Position numbers and translations under genes: made by a program. Shown piece by piece: positions 29,122 through 39,511 of a stretch of DNA of 64,000 bases. Under the pieces are notes generated by a model. It did no database searches, was not told the DNA's origin, and saw only the letters and a list, made by a program, of their open reading frames with translations. The stretch lies in assembly GCA_002989075.1 (NCBI GenBank), contig PSQN01000014.1, positions 248,001 to 312,000 on the forward strand. Reading direction: 5' to 3'. Every line of letters starts with the position of its first letter. The stretch's first letter is position 1. The DNA comes from Arthonia radiata (Eukaryota > Ascomycota > Arthoniomycetes > Arthoniales > Arthoniaceae).

Positions 29122-30651
29122 TCACTGCTGCCCGTAACCGTCTCGGCCGCCGCGATTGCCTCCACTACCTCGACCATGCTTGTTGAACCAGTTGTCGAAA
29201 CGCCGCTTCTGCTCCGGGCCATTCTCGGTCCGCCAACGCTGATTCGGGCGTCGCTCATAATGCTCTCGAGCGGCATGTGAATCTGTTGGGGTACTGAGGG
29301 CGCCCGGCTGCTGTCCGTGGCTGATTGTATGGTCCGCGAACGATCCGAGAGCAGCTCCATTGTTGGGGTTCCTATGCCTCCTACCACCCCGCGGGCGGGG
29401 GCGCTGCTGGACGTCGTCACCTGCATACCTGGAAGCATCTAGACTGGTCGCTCCATGTCCTTGAGACAGGGACGACGATGAAAGAGTGTCCGCTCCTGGG
29501 CCGTGGCTGGTGGATCGATCGGGGTCGCTTGACTCGGAGTATGGCGCAGGAGGCGTGGTCGATTGCTCGGCGATGGACGGTTCTGGAGGGGGCACGCTTG
29601 CATTTACTCGGGTATCCGGCTCCTCGACTGCAAACATGGGATCCAGTTGATCGGGTCTATGTCCGAACAGCAGGTTGCCTGGTTGTTGCTGCTGCTCAGC
29701 ATCTTGTTCGATGTGCGATACGCTCGCGTTGCTCGACTCCAAAGCATCTGGAACGTCATCGATCTGCGGACACTGCTCGCCTTCCTTCATGAAGTCGTCC
29801 GTCGGAGAGCCAGAATCATTGTTATTGCTGGCACTGAAAGCGGAAGACATGGATGGCCTGGGGTGGGTCGCCTCGGTTTCCTTCTCTTGGTCGTTCTTGC
29901 CGATGACCGACATCATACCCGGCACCAATCTACGGCCAAGCTCAATGATGTCTTCGGGTGCTGATGGCATGACAAACCTGGGCTCGCCTCGTTTCGCATT
30001 GGCCTCTTCGGACTTCTGCAGTCTAGCTTCAAGCTTGTCCGTCGTAGCCTGGCTGGCTTTTTCCTGCGCCAATCGATGGATTCGCTCGTCACAATCCGCA
30101 TAATCTGCTTTCGCGCTCTTGGCTACAGAACGAGTAAGCTTCTCGATTCGTTTCACATCCTCTTTGCGAGCGAAGCGTCTCTTGATCTCCTCTAAGACAC
30201 CTCCTAATACAATAGTGACGTATTCTGATGTCCACGCCCGCTGCTTGTAGATCTGTCAACATACTAGTCAGCAAAGACATCATCTCATGTTCGGGACGGC
30301 GTAAAAGCCCCAGTAGATTGTAAGAATAGTATTCAAAAGGGCGTAATGACTTACCTTGACGCCCAACCATATGATTGCAATGAAGGCAAAGAACATGAGC
30401 ACACTCAGAGTGTAGGTCCAATTTATGATCTTCGCGGAAAAGCGATTGAGTTTGTTGACTAGCAAGTTTGTCGCAGTCAACGCTGAGGCTAGCGTGTCAA
30501 TATCGGCCTTCACCCCATCGAACTGGTATTGATTGACAGGCAAGATGCGCCACGGAATCTTGCAGAGAGTTTTGAGCCAGCCTGCAGCAGTCTCAATTGT
30601 GAAGTAATCCAGCGCTGGTTCCGCGGCGTCGACAAGAGCGAGCTTGTCCAT
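29122..30651 (-). CDS. Family F membrane protein with coiled coil and RGG-like basic tail, 2 exons
   Basis: Exons 30651-30355 and 30252-29122 join in phase to 475 residues; donor GTAAGT, acceptor GACAG. Exon 1 (99 residues) holds a membrane-facing segment (TAAGWLKTLCKIPWRIL), a heptad part and a strong helix (YTLSVLMFFAFIAIIWLGV). Exon 2 begins IYKQRAWTSEYVTIVLGG, then a charged coiled coil (KSAKADYADCDERIHRLAQE), a long Ser/Pro/Asp-rich disordered region, and a basic Gly/Arg/Asn-rich end (RPRPRGGRRHRN, GRGSGGNRGGRDGYGQ). RGG-like tails often bind RNA. A membrane protein with such a tail is unusual. A degraded relative lies at 40.7-41.6 kb. Confidence 0.8.
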
Positions 30652-31177
30652 GGTAGTGTATGTACGATCTGTTTGCTGTCATTAGCGTTGTAAGAACGTC
30701 CCAGTCAGGAGCATGGATGGGTATGTTGAGTGCCTGTTGTGGATGCGGAGCTAGGCTTTCCGCGATCCGCAAATGAAGACATAAGCTCTAGACTCAGTGA
30801 TACGTCGTGGCTGAATGCGACTTGTCCTACAGACAAAATGCAGGTTCGTAGGATATGCCGGCGAGTTGGATTGTCTGAAAGTATGCGTAAGATGTATCAA
30901 CCATGGGTTGAGAAGGTTGGAAAAGAAGGAGGCTGGAACACCCTGTAAGGCGAAACAATGCGAAGTGAGGACGTCCTGCCTGTTACCTAGAAAATATCAG
31001 GCTAGCCTAATTGGGAAAAATGAGGGCAATCTTCAGCGCCAACAACGGACTGTCGTTTTGTTTCCAGATCTATCTTGCGTAGGTAGAGTCATGACTGAAA
31101 CTCCTCTGGAACATTACTCCACTCTTGCCCGGATGTAACGTGGTTTCGATACGCCATTGACTGCCAGCAGCGGTCCT
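30652..31177. other. Intergenic
   Basis: This is the upstream region of family F copy 1 and the 3' side of family B copy 3. The plus-strand frames at 30730-31138 have no recognisable content. Confidence 0.4.
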
Positions 31178-31660
31178 TCATCGCGAAGATGTCCTAGTAG
31201 GTGGTTGAGACTGCAGGGAAGCAACGGTTGAAGTCCCATAATCCTCCTTCGTCTCCCAATACCGTCGTACATACATCCACACACGGATGAGGCAACAGAC
31301 GACCATCAAGGCAAAGAGACCTTCCAGGACCCATTCCCTCCATTGTATGTTCCAGACAAGCTGCTTGTGAGTTGCTTGATATGCTTGCGAGATGTCAATC
31401 ATGTCATGTAGATCTTTCAAGCAGTTGTTCTGTATACCGAGCTGACAGCGCTGGGGCATGAGCGCCTTCGTATAGTCACGCTTGATACCGTCCGGTAGTT
31501 GCGTCGAATGATTGAAGGTGTTGGCAAGGCGATCGCAATCGATGTTTGCCTCCCGATCAACGAAGTCCACCCAGATCTCGCGCAACACAAGCCAGGCGGC
31601 GCCCATCTTGAACGCGTTCGTAACGAGCGGGAGGGCGCCGATGCCGATGTCTTGAGCCAT
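31178..31660 (-). CDS. Family B membrane protein, copy 3
   Basis: The frame encodes 160 residues from ATG 31660. It has the same order as copies 1 and 2: a hydrophobic start (GAAWLVLREIWVDFVDR), a sequon (NHS) before QLPDGIKR, then CQLGIQNNCL, one strong helix (EGLFALMVVCCLIRVWMYV) and a short Thr/Ser-rich tail. The frame stays open upstream to 32017, but that part has no counterpart in the other copies, so I use the internal ATG. It is the only B copy not next to a family A gene. Confidence 0.78.
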   Translation of the reverse strand: MAQDIGIGALPLVTNAFKMGAAWLVLREIWVDFVDREANIDCDRLANTFNHSTQLPDGIKRDYTKALMPQRCQLGIQNNCLKDLHDMIDISQAYQATHKQLVWNIQWREWVLEGLFALMVVCCLIRVWMYVRRYWETKEDYGTSTVASLQSQPPTRTSSR

Positions 31661-32305
31661 CCTTAAACAGCGTATTCTCTTTGTAATGCCAGATAGTGTT
31701 AAAAGGAGCTCTTTTTGGATTGAATGTGAGGTGAGGTAAGGGAATGTCAGCAGGCGGATATAAGTGACTGATTGAATCAGGTCAAATTGCGAAGGGATGC
31801 AAGGGATAATCCCACAAACAACACAGCATCTTGACCAGTGTAGAGAGCCCTGGCTGTAGTTGCAGACAAAGGACGGTCGGCAAGCACATGTCTTTGTTAA
31901 TCTATCTACAGCGCATAGACGCTTTGAGAAAGAGACTGCGGCATCCAGACACATGCAACAGACGCTGCGGACGAACAGAGATGTTCTGAGTGTGGCTCTT
32001 GCGCGACGTACCGCCAACAGCTCAAAATGAATGAGTTGCAGAAGTGTAAAGAAAGAACAAGAGGTGGGAAAGAAGGATCAGGTGGTACAGTATGCCTTCA
32101 TGTGGGAATAATCTAGCTCGTTTCAGAGTGACGCACGGATCCTAAGCTGTACTGGCCAATCATGTGCGTGCAATGACGCTGGCGCCGAGCTCTGCCAAGA
32201 CAAGCAGCGCCGCGTCTCCAACGACCGGAGGAGCTTTTCCTGCTTGTCGGTTGTCATGGTCTTTGTCTTCGCTTGCTTGTTCGCTCATCTGGACGATGGT
32301 CCTGC
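31661..32305. other. Intergenic
   Basis: This is the leader of family B copy 3 and the 3' side of the 32.3 kb gene. The three overlapping plus-strand frames at 32164-32550 are shadows of the 32.3 kb gene. Confidence 0.45.
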
Positions 32306-32716
32306 TCAATGGTTTGCTCGTGGAGCGCGACCGTGCGACGTTGTGTCAGATTCTCCAAAATACATTTGGCACGTGCCCCCATTTGCAGCGCTCACGCAGT
32401 CGCTGCGAAGGGTGCACTCACGTCGCATGCCCCGCCTCTGGCAGCGCCGCATGCGAGCCGTGTACGCTGGAGGTGCACCCTGCTCGACCCGTCGTAGTTC
32501 CTGACGTAAAAGCTCGTTCCTCTGCAGAGCGTTATCCAACCCTCGCATAAGACCCATGAGGATCAGACCAAAATTCAACGCCCCCATGACAATAACGAAC
32601 ATTTCGACGCATGCGATCATCTTGTATGAGGAGGTAGTGTCAGCGATCCGACGATCGCAGCGTTGGTCGTATGTCTCGATGATCTTGATCGTAGATTCGG
32701 AAATCTGACCGAACAT
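32306..32716 (-). CDS. Small single-helix protein with basic Cys-rich tail
   Basis: The intronless frame encodes 136 residues. A polar N-terminus with YDQRCDRRIADTT is followed by one strong helix (MIACVEMFVIVMGALNFGLILMGL) at about 35-58 and a short coiled coil (LQRNELLRQELRRVEQ). The tail is Arg/Cys-rich (MRRCQRRGMRRECTLRSDC). The loop-helix-heptad order resembles the 24.4 kb pseudogene and, more weakly, the helix 2-tail half of family A. It may be an A-type gene that has lost helix 1. Function is unknown. Confidence 0.6.
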   Translation of the reverse strand: MFGQISESTIKIIETYDQRCDRRIADTTSSYKMIACVEMFVIVMGALNFGLILMGLMRGLDNALQRNELLRQELRRVEQGAPPAYTARMRRCQRRGMRRECTLRSDCVSAANGGTCQMYFGESDTTSHGRAPRANH

Positions 32717-33309
32717 TTCAAACGCTCTGGTTACTAGAGTGTGCCCGTCAACAATCAGTCCAAATGCGTACGCCAGAGCATATTCGTGACACAGGCACTA
32801 GAGCAAGATTGCAATGAATGCAATTCTCGGAGTTGGCCCTGACAGCGTGGAACCAAGTCTGGACACCCAAGGAATCAGCTTTGAAGCCATGTGATTTGTG
32901 CGTGTTGAAATTATGCGGAACTACGCGTTAGGAGAGGGAGAGTTATCAGTGGGAGCCGCCGCAGGATTTTTAGACTAAGCTCGGCCGCTTCCGAATCATG
33001 TGGTGCGTAGGTCTTCTTGTTTAGTGCTACTGTGTAGTTTCGATACGGAAGTAGCCTGTCAGGTCAGAAGCCCTAGTTTGGCTTCAAGGTTGAGATGGCG
33101 CAAACCAACAATTGTCTTGCGACGCAGACTTGCCACTGTCCGAGACCCTTGAAGCGATAAGTACCAGGTGAGGCGCGAGGTGTTCAAGTCACCTCGCACG
33201 TCCGTAAATGGTCGTACGCTACCTTGCGACTAATCTCATTATTCCCAATGCTCTACTAACAAGTCACTCAAAGGATGAAGACATTACAACCCAGAAACAG
33301 AGCTTCTGA
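32717..33309. other. Intergenic
   Basis: I see no gene or repeat here. It presumably includes the promoter of the 32.3 kb gene. Confidence 0.4.
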
Positions 33310-33561
33310 AAGCTGTATCAGGCAGTCAATCCTCCAGAGCGACCATACCCAGTTGGCGACCAACATTTCGCACTCTACACGCCTTCCGGCAAAGTGCACC
33401 CTCCGAGATTCACAAGCATACTCCATCTCATCGATTACGCCATCAGCGCTGCAATCTGGTTGACCGTGTGGGTGATCTATATCTGCACTCCACCAATCGC
33501 CATCTTCTTTGCCTTATTCGTCGCCTTCATTTTCTGGCTAAATCACGAATGTCAGCGCTGA
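33310..33561 (+). pseudogene. Hydrophobic two-helix open frame without ATG, likely gene remnant
   Basis: The frame is open for 83 codons to a TGA at 33559 and has no ATG. It encodes a polar start, then IDYAISAAIWLTVWVIYIC, TPP, and IAIFFALFVAFIFWLNHEC. Two adjacent strong helices are unlikely by chance in this base composition. It is either an exon whose start lies upstream and was missed, or a decayed membrane gene. A second short frame at 33696-33884 (MKKATILVCVMLVTRF at its start) could belong to the same remnant. Confidence 0.45.
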
Positions 33562-34718
33562 GCGCTCGAGCAATTGCTCCCAGACTCAATCGCGGATATT
33601 GCTGCACCCGCATCTCTACCACTGGTAAGGCATGTGCCGGCTCAAATTGATACCAGCACTTTTGGAGTCGTTATCGGTTGTGCGTCCTGGGCGATATGAA
33701 GAAAGCGACCATCCTCGTTTGTGTTATGTTGGTCACAAGGTTCGCCGGGAACGACTTGTTTATGGACTTCAAAACCGTGATGGGAATATGTGGTAGCATC
33801 TGTGCGAAGCTGAAGCCTCGACTGCGTACTGCCAGACCACCGTCAATAGACTTGACGGAAGACAGCAGCGCGGACTTACGATAATCTGGCCAAGAGAGCA
33901 GCTACGACGATGAAGAGTATCCGTATAATGAATCGGCTGCGCTAGCGGACGAGCTATCTGTGCAAATCTCACAAGTGTATACCACGTATCATACAGCTGG
34001 ACCCATAGCCAAAGATCAAGCACACGACAAACAAGCCATCGATACCTAGGAGTGCTTGACGTACGGAAATTTAGAGCGTTGAACGAAATATTACGCCTGA
34101 TGTCTAGCAAAAGCGCAACGCATTAACTCATTCAGATCTCAGGTGGACAAACACTGGCGGTACTTGAAAGTGTGAAAGCATCTGTTTAATAAGCAATAGC
34201 TACTATTAGACTTGGGACGAGCACCGCACTAGGGGCTTTGTAGGACTCAAGCGATTCGATGAGACCGTCAATTCACATACGCAACGAACGACGAATTAGA
34301 CATTGGTACAGGGAGTACACATTAAATCGTTCGAGACATAATACATTCAATACCAAGCATGCATGATAGTGCAGGCGATAATAACACCCTCCTGACCGTA
34401 CTCTAGCAGAGGGATGCGCCATAGCTCTCAAGACACCCTCCCTTTCTCCCCTTTAATCTCTTGTGCTACACGTTTTGCGTTCTGTCCAGCTTGTACACAA
34501 CCATCCTACTTAGGCGAAAATCTTCATTCTGCGCTATGTTGCACCTCTGTTGGCTCCGAACGTCTGCTGCAATGTTGGCCGGATCAGATGCAGCAGAAGC
34601 GCCAATGTCTGAGTCATGACTCTTCCTAGTTCTCACAATCATCGTCAGATGAGTCCATGTCGTATTCATCCATATCGCGTTAAGCAACACCACTCATCAG
34701 CGTGCCGACCCGTATTGA
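33562..34718. other. 1.2 kb without a supported gene
   Basis: It includes the short frame at 33696-33884 noted with the 33.3 kb remnant. From 34100 to 34700 I see no coding signal. Confidence 0.4.
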
Positions 34719-35078
34719 CTACGGTGGGTTGATTGTCTGTCCTGCCTGGGACCTCATATTCCCAAAAATTGCGCACGCACAGAAGCATGCGAAGGAAACT
34801 GCGATAGCAACAGCAAGCGCGACCGCAATCTTGTTGAGCATATCATCGCGCATCGAAGCGAGTCGTATGCGCTCCTCAAGCTCGACGACTTCAGCAGATC
34901 GGACCTTCAGGGTCGACTTGAGCGCATCCAAATTACCCAACTCTGCGTCGTGGATATTGTTGGGGTGCACAGCGCCTCGCGTATCGAGATGCTGGCTGAT
35001 CATGCCAGCCATAGTCCAGAAGCTGATGGCTGCAACAGCGATGGGCCACTTCGGCGGTCGATCTCGGTGGTTCGCCAT
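34719..35078 (-). CDS. Small two-helix protein with coiled-coil loop
   Basis: The intronless frame encodes 119 residues. A first helix (WPIAVAAISFWTMAGMI) at about 11-28 is followed by a 50-residue loop with a heptad stretch (TLKVRSAEVVELEERIRLA). A second strong helix (IAVALAVAIAVSFACFCACAIF) lies near the C-terminus. The coiled coil here lies between the helices, unlike family A. I see no paralogue in the window. Size and position suggest membership of the cluster. Confidence 0.6.
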   Translation of the reverse strand: MANHRDRPPKWPIAVAAISFWTMAGMISQHLDTRGAVHPNNIHDAELGNLDALKSTLKVRSAEVVELEERIRLASMRDDMLNKIAVALAVAIAVSFACFCACAIFGNMRSQAGQTINPP

Positions 35079-36963
35079 CTCCGCTTATTTGAGCGGGCGA
35101 TCTAGAACGCTGGGGTCGACGAGCGTGCGTCCTAATGGCTTTGATAGCCTCCAGAGACGTGGTGTTCGTAGGAGCAAACTATCCCCTGCTTGATGTAATA
35201 TTGTTTTTTTTGATGGGGTGTGCTGTGCTGGTGAGGGTGTTGCGACGAGAAATGCTTATGAAGCGGCTCAGATAGAGTGTGAAAGGGCAGCTGAAGACTA
35301 GCCGGTGAAGTGGCGGCGCGTCAAACAAGTGCTAACGCCAAGTCCTGCCACCTACCACCCAATCAACGCCACTTCCGCAAATGGCTTGACCCTTTCATAT
35401 CGCCAAAGTACATCAACCCACTTCAAAACATGGAAAGTTTACGTCTCCAACCTCAACGTCCAGAGCCGTAAAGTTTCTGCACTGCTGGCCCGGTCCGCGG
35501 AGCACGACGGTGAAGACACCATCAGCATGACATCACCCAACGAGTGGCTACTACAACACCGACTAGGCGCGAGGCTAGCAATCGTGCTCGCACCCTTTTG
35601 GACTCACTGCAAGCAGTCAGCCGCGTTGTGCGCCTTGACCACAGCTGCATAGGGACCGTCGTCACAGCTTAACATTGTGTCGCGCCTATTTCAGTGGAAT
35701 AGATAGAATGATAGTATCTGTAGCAGACAGTTTGAGTGACTGTGAGCGTCGTGGAAGCCGCACTTGAGAATCAAAAAGGAAGAGTCACAGAAAGCAGCAT
35801 TGCTAACAGGATGGGGAACAGAGGCTTTTTCGCAGAACATGCGAAGGCTCGATTTGTAGCGCAGAAAAGCGGACGCAAGACCGCATACTTGGTGTAGCTG
35901 ATCAAGAATAGCTATCCATACGGTGTATGGGAGCTAGTACTCTTCGCTTAGGAGAGATGAAAGGCAAGAAGTCGAGGGCTAGCATGATCTTGCTCAGTAA
36001 ACATTTGAACGATGGTATGGATCCAACCACAGCGCCAAATCGTAAACTCGGATGCATCTTCTTTAAAAAGCTATCCGGCTGGGGAAAGCAATACAGGAGT
36101 GAACACGTGAAGAAGTCCGATCAAGGGCGGCACCTGAGTGCCGAACGGAACAACGTGGCAGTTCCGTGCCCGGATCCGCTCTTGGAAGATGGGCAGGATT
36201 GTATCAGCGATAAGCGACACGTGCGCTCCCGGGTGTCACGTTCTTTTCACCACCTTTCCCGTCAGACTCAATGGAAGCAAGCAGACGCCAATGCTGTTAC
36301 AGACTCACATTCGGCGGCTACGTCAGCAACTTGCGATGGCGCTAGGGGCCAGCGGCCATCCCTGGACAAGACATACATCATCCCTTAGACTCTCTGCTGA
36401 TCTCACGGCCACCAGTCGCTTACAGCCCCCAACAGTGAACACGCATATAGGGAGTCGGACGAATACTATGCCCAAGTAGAAGGTGGCTACTTTACTGGTG
36501 GTTATGGGTTGTCGCATGACACTCTGTTGTGGGGGAAATCGCATTCCTCCGCAGGAATTGGACGTCCATGGATTTCAGTCGATAGGGGTCCTGTTTCATG
36601 TCCTAGCCGCGACAAAGGATGCGACGTCTCGGTTTAGCTGTATACGTATGCTCTCATCATAGTATGGGCGATCGAAAGCAAGTAGGTGGCTGGAGGTGAC
36701 ACGTCTCTTCTGTCTTATGACATATATCTTGAACAAGTATGGCTCTTGATTTTAGCTGTGCATCACTGTCCAGACCCCACTCCGTTCCATACGGCCATCT
36801 ATTACTGCCTAGCGAGTAATGTCCCACGTCATCAACATGACGCATACATACCACGAAACTGCCGGGATAGCTGCTGATCGAGAGGCAAACAAACAAACAA
36901 ACATATGGCAGCTCAAGGCAACAAGAGCTTTCCGAAACTACTCTTAAGCATGGCAAAGAACAC
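35079..36963. other. 1.9 kb without a supported gene
   Basis: Several frames of 60-150 codons on both strands (35305-35652, 35927-36388, 36138-36479) overlap each other, begin at non-ATG or arbitrary starts and have no helix, coiled coil or domain. A (CAAA)n run lies at about 36889-36904. This is the largest gene-free gap inside the cluster. Confidence 0.4.
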
Positions 36964-37212
36964 ATGCTTGGTCTGGAGAAGGCCCAAGCGGAAGCTCGCA
37001 ACGATCCCGGCAAGTCGCTCACTGAACACGAGACCGCAGCACTGAATGCACGGAAGGAAATGAGCAAGCACGATAAAGGCTCTGCAGAGTGGGATAAGCA
37101 TAATCATCTCTTTCATTCCCACTCAGGGATGCATGTTGGCAAACTTCGGCTGGACCAGGACCAGGAGCAGCGGCGCAAATCACGTCCATGGTGGCGCAAA
37201 ATCTTTGGATAA
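36964..37212 (+). CDS. Small soluble hypothetical protein, 5' end uncertain
   Basis: The frame from ATG 36964 encodes 82 residues: charged and helical (EKAQAEARNDPGKSLTEHE, then ALNARKEMSKHDKGSAEWDK), then HNHLFHSHSGMHVGKLRLDQ and a basic end PWWRKIFG. The same frame is open upstream to about 36901, reading QQELSETTLKHGKEH. That fits the helical pattern, so a first exon probably lies upstream, with GGCAG at 36908-36912 a candidate acceptor. The composition looks like a conserved soluble protein, unlike its membrane neighbours, but I cannot name it. Confidence 0.55.
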   Translation: MLGLEKAQAEARNDPGKSLTEHETAALNARKEMSKHDKGSAEWDKHNHLFHSHSGMHVGKLRLDQDQEQRRKSRPWWRKIFG

Positions 37213-37531
37213 CAACTCATATTCTCTCACAAATCAATGGATGTTGAGATGGCTAATAAGATTCCTGGTTTCAACTGCTGAAAAGAAGCTTGAGTAGGTG
37301 CGCCGAGTGCCGAGGCTCTGAGACAGTCGCGCTAATTGCATCTTCAATCTCCTCCCTGATCTTTGTCCGGGCCAGCTGACCGGACAGTCCTCCTGTTCAA
37401 CCTATGGGCTCGCATCGGCCTTTTACAACCTACGAATGCTAGATTACGGCTCCCAATAACAATTATGCGCGGCGTCTTATGTACCAAGTAGGAGAACAAT
37501 GACTCGGTGTGACTATTGACAGCAGGAACTT
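37213..37531. other. Intergenic, convergent
   Basis: This lies between the 37.0 kb gene and the 3' end of the 37.5 kb gene. I see nothing in it. Confidence 0.4.
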
Positions 37532-37849
37532 TTAAGATCCAAAGACAACAACAACACACACAGTTGCAATGACGAATATGTCGATCTTGATCGGCCATAT
37601 TGAATAACTCAACGCCTTCATCTCGGCTTCTGTTGCCAGCAGAGACACAGCTTTGGCGTCGATCTCCCACTTCCACTCGATGAAGAGATTCTTATAGTTT
37701 TCGGTACGGTCTGTATCGATTTGCGATGAGTGGACTGAGCCGAATGAGTTTGTCACAGCCGTATCCAATTCGTGAACAATGCTGTCGCCTATTGTCACCA
37801 GTTCGTAGTGCTCAACGATGCGGCTCTTCGCCATTGCGAGTGACTTCAT
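37532..37849 (-). CDS. Small protein with a C-terminal membrane helix
   Basis: From ATG 37849 the frame encodes 105 residues: a helical, mostly polar body (SRIVEHYELVTIGDSIVHELD) with two Trp (EWKWEIDAKAV), then one strong helix at the very end (IDIFVIATVCVVVVFGS). A tail-anchored protein is one reading. A truncated member of a longer cluster gene, cut after its helix, is another. The frame is open further upstream without a better start. Confidence 0.5.
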   Translation of the reverse strand: MKSLAMAKSRIVEHYELVTIGDSIVHELDTAVTNSFGSVHSSQIDTDRTENYKNLFIEWKWEIDAKAVSLLATEAEMKALSYSIWPIKIDIFVIATVCVVVVFGS

Positions 37850-38362
37850 TTCGAGAATCGACAAAGAACTGCAAACCGGTTCAATAAGCGGTCGAAGGTT
37901 ATGCACTTACTAACAATATTGGGCACCTTTTAGCTCGCTAGCCGCCTGGACGCATTCAGGGAACTTTTATTGACTCTACTATCTTCAAGCTCAAGCACGC
38001 AGCTCACGTCGTCATCTTGAGCCCATTCCGACTACGAGAAGCTAGAAGTCGTCCGGATGCAGAATAAGGAAACCCACGCGATAGGCAGTCCAACGTTCAA
38101 CGGCTGAACTAGGCAGTGATTACAAGGCTTAGTCTTTGCGGCCGTGCAAGGTGGCTGAGAGGACCGCTTCACTTCCCCCTGGATGACGTAAGCAGGTTGC
38201 TACTGCGGTGAAATTTTAAATGGATTTGTTGATCTACAAAACCTCTTCTTGTCAATTTGGATTCTGTGAACACCCTACAGATTTCGACAACAGAACACCA
38301 CAGCCAGCCCTATCCTCACAACTTTAGATACGCGAACACTTCAGCACCCGCTGACTCCGTCA
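37850..38362. promoter_or_regulatory. Divergent intergenic region
   Basis: This gap lies between the 37.5 kb gene and family A copy 4. No further feature is seen. Confidence 0.4.
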
Positions 38363-38902
38363 ATGGCTGTTCAGCTGCTCAAACCGTTCTACTTTGTGGC
38401 AAGCAAGATCACCCCTGCCATGGAGGCGACGTGGAACAGTCTCACTTCTCCGCTGGTGGCCTGGCACAACAGCAATGTCGCCACTTGCGTCAACATGACC
38501 GAACCGGCACTTCCTCAAGATTTTTACGACAATGTCACGATCTCAAAGTACGGGGTGGCCAATAATATGTACCGGAACCAACTCCGTGAATGTAAGAGTC
38601 AGGTCGGAAGCTTTGAAGCCATAGCTACGAACTTGTTCATCATGTTCCTGATCGCGCTTGTTTTCTTCGCGCCACTCGTCCGGTTTGCGGTGTCGCAAGT
38701 GTCCAAGTCCATTTCGCATTGGATCAAGCCTGCAGCTCAATCGCCTGCACGATCATCCGATGGCGAAGCAGGCAAAGTCAACGCTCTTGAGAGTCAAGCC
38801 CGAGCAGCCAACGCTGAAGTCCACCGTCTGGAGCAGGAGCTGATCGAAGCGCGACGCAACTATGTCGTTCTCTCGCAGCGGATTCAGAAGATGAAGAATT
38901 GA
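38363..38902 (+). CDS. Family A membrane/coiled-coil protein, copy 4
   Basis: The intronless frame encodes 179 residues. The N-terminal segment ends in TSPLVAWHNSNVATC, very close to copies 1 and 2. The loop has sequons NMT and NVT and a second Cys (RECKSQ). TNLFIM leads into helix 2 (FLIALVFFAPLVRFAV). The tail is a strong coiled coil (LESQARAANAEVHRLEQELI). Helix 1 is weaker than in the other copies (LLKPFYFVASKIT). It is the first gene of the second A-C-F block. Confidence 0.8.
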   Translation: MAVQLLKPFYFVASKITPAMEATWNSLTSPLVAWHNSNVATCVNMTEPALPQDFYDNVTISKYGVANNMYRNQLRECKSQVGSFEAIATNLFIMFLIALVFFAPLVRFAVSQVSKSISHWIKPAAQSPARSSDGEAGKVNALESQARAANAEVHRLEQELIEARRNYVVLSQRIQKMKN

Positions 38903-39511
38903 AGCAGGCGTTTACGAAGGTGGATATGTCTGACATATTATGGTGGTGACACCGGTCGTGCGGTTGACGTGCTGTACAGAAAAGTGGTGGGAGGTGGTTG
39001 AGATAGGAGTCACAGCCACAGAGAATTGTTGTTCATGAGTTCTAAAGCCTGGGCCTGTCTCTATACCCAATACAAAAGGATCCGTTCCCACATTTCTACA
39101 AACGTATGGCGGGATCATCTACGCGTTGTCCGGGTGCCATTTCCACTGCTGCTTGCCGCGACTTCCGCCAGGTATTTTCCTCAAAAGTGGGATCCATATT
39201 ACACAATGTACTGCATGCCGGCAAAGTTTTATCCTTGGTTCGCGGGAGATCTGTGTGGAAGCTCGATAGGGTTTTGCTCCGCAAGAGACGGTGAACATAG
39301 GTGAGGCACATCGTGAAGCTTGAAGAAATGACGTCGTTCACTCGGAGTCCGTGTGATTCGTGAAGCAACTTCAGCCATTACAGTGTACTCGTGACTCTCT
39401 AACATCAGTCCCAGGGCGATACCCTACCACTTTCTCACAGAACCTTCAAAACACCGCGAACCCAACTTCAGCACTACCGCAAGCCCACACTCGGAACAAC
39501 AACACGTGAAC
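38903..39511. other. Intergenic between family A copy 4 and family C copy 2
   Basis: Both genes are on the plus strand. The frames of 60-90 codons here conflict with one another. No gene is supported. Confidence 0.45.

Noticed and set aside
35305-36479. Several plus frames of 110-150 codons in the 1.9 kb gap
   Set aside because: They overlap in different frames, start at non-ATG or arbitrary codons and have neither helices nor coiled coils, unlike the neighbouring real genes.
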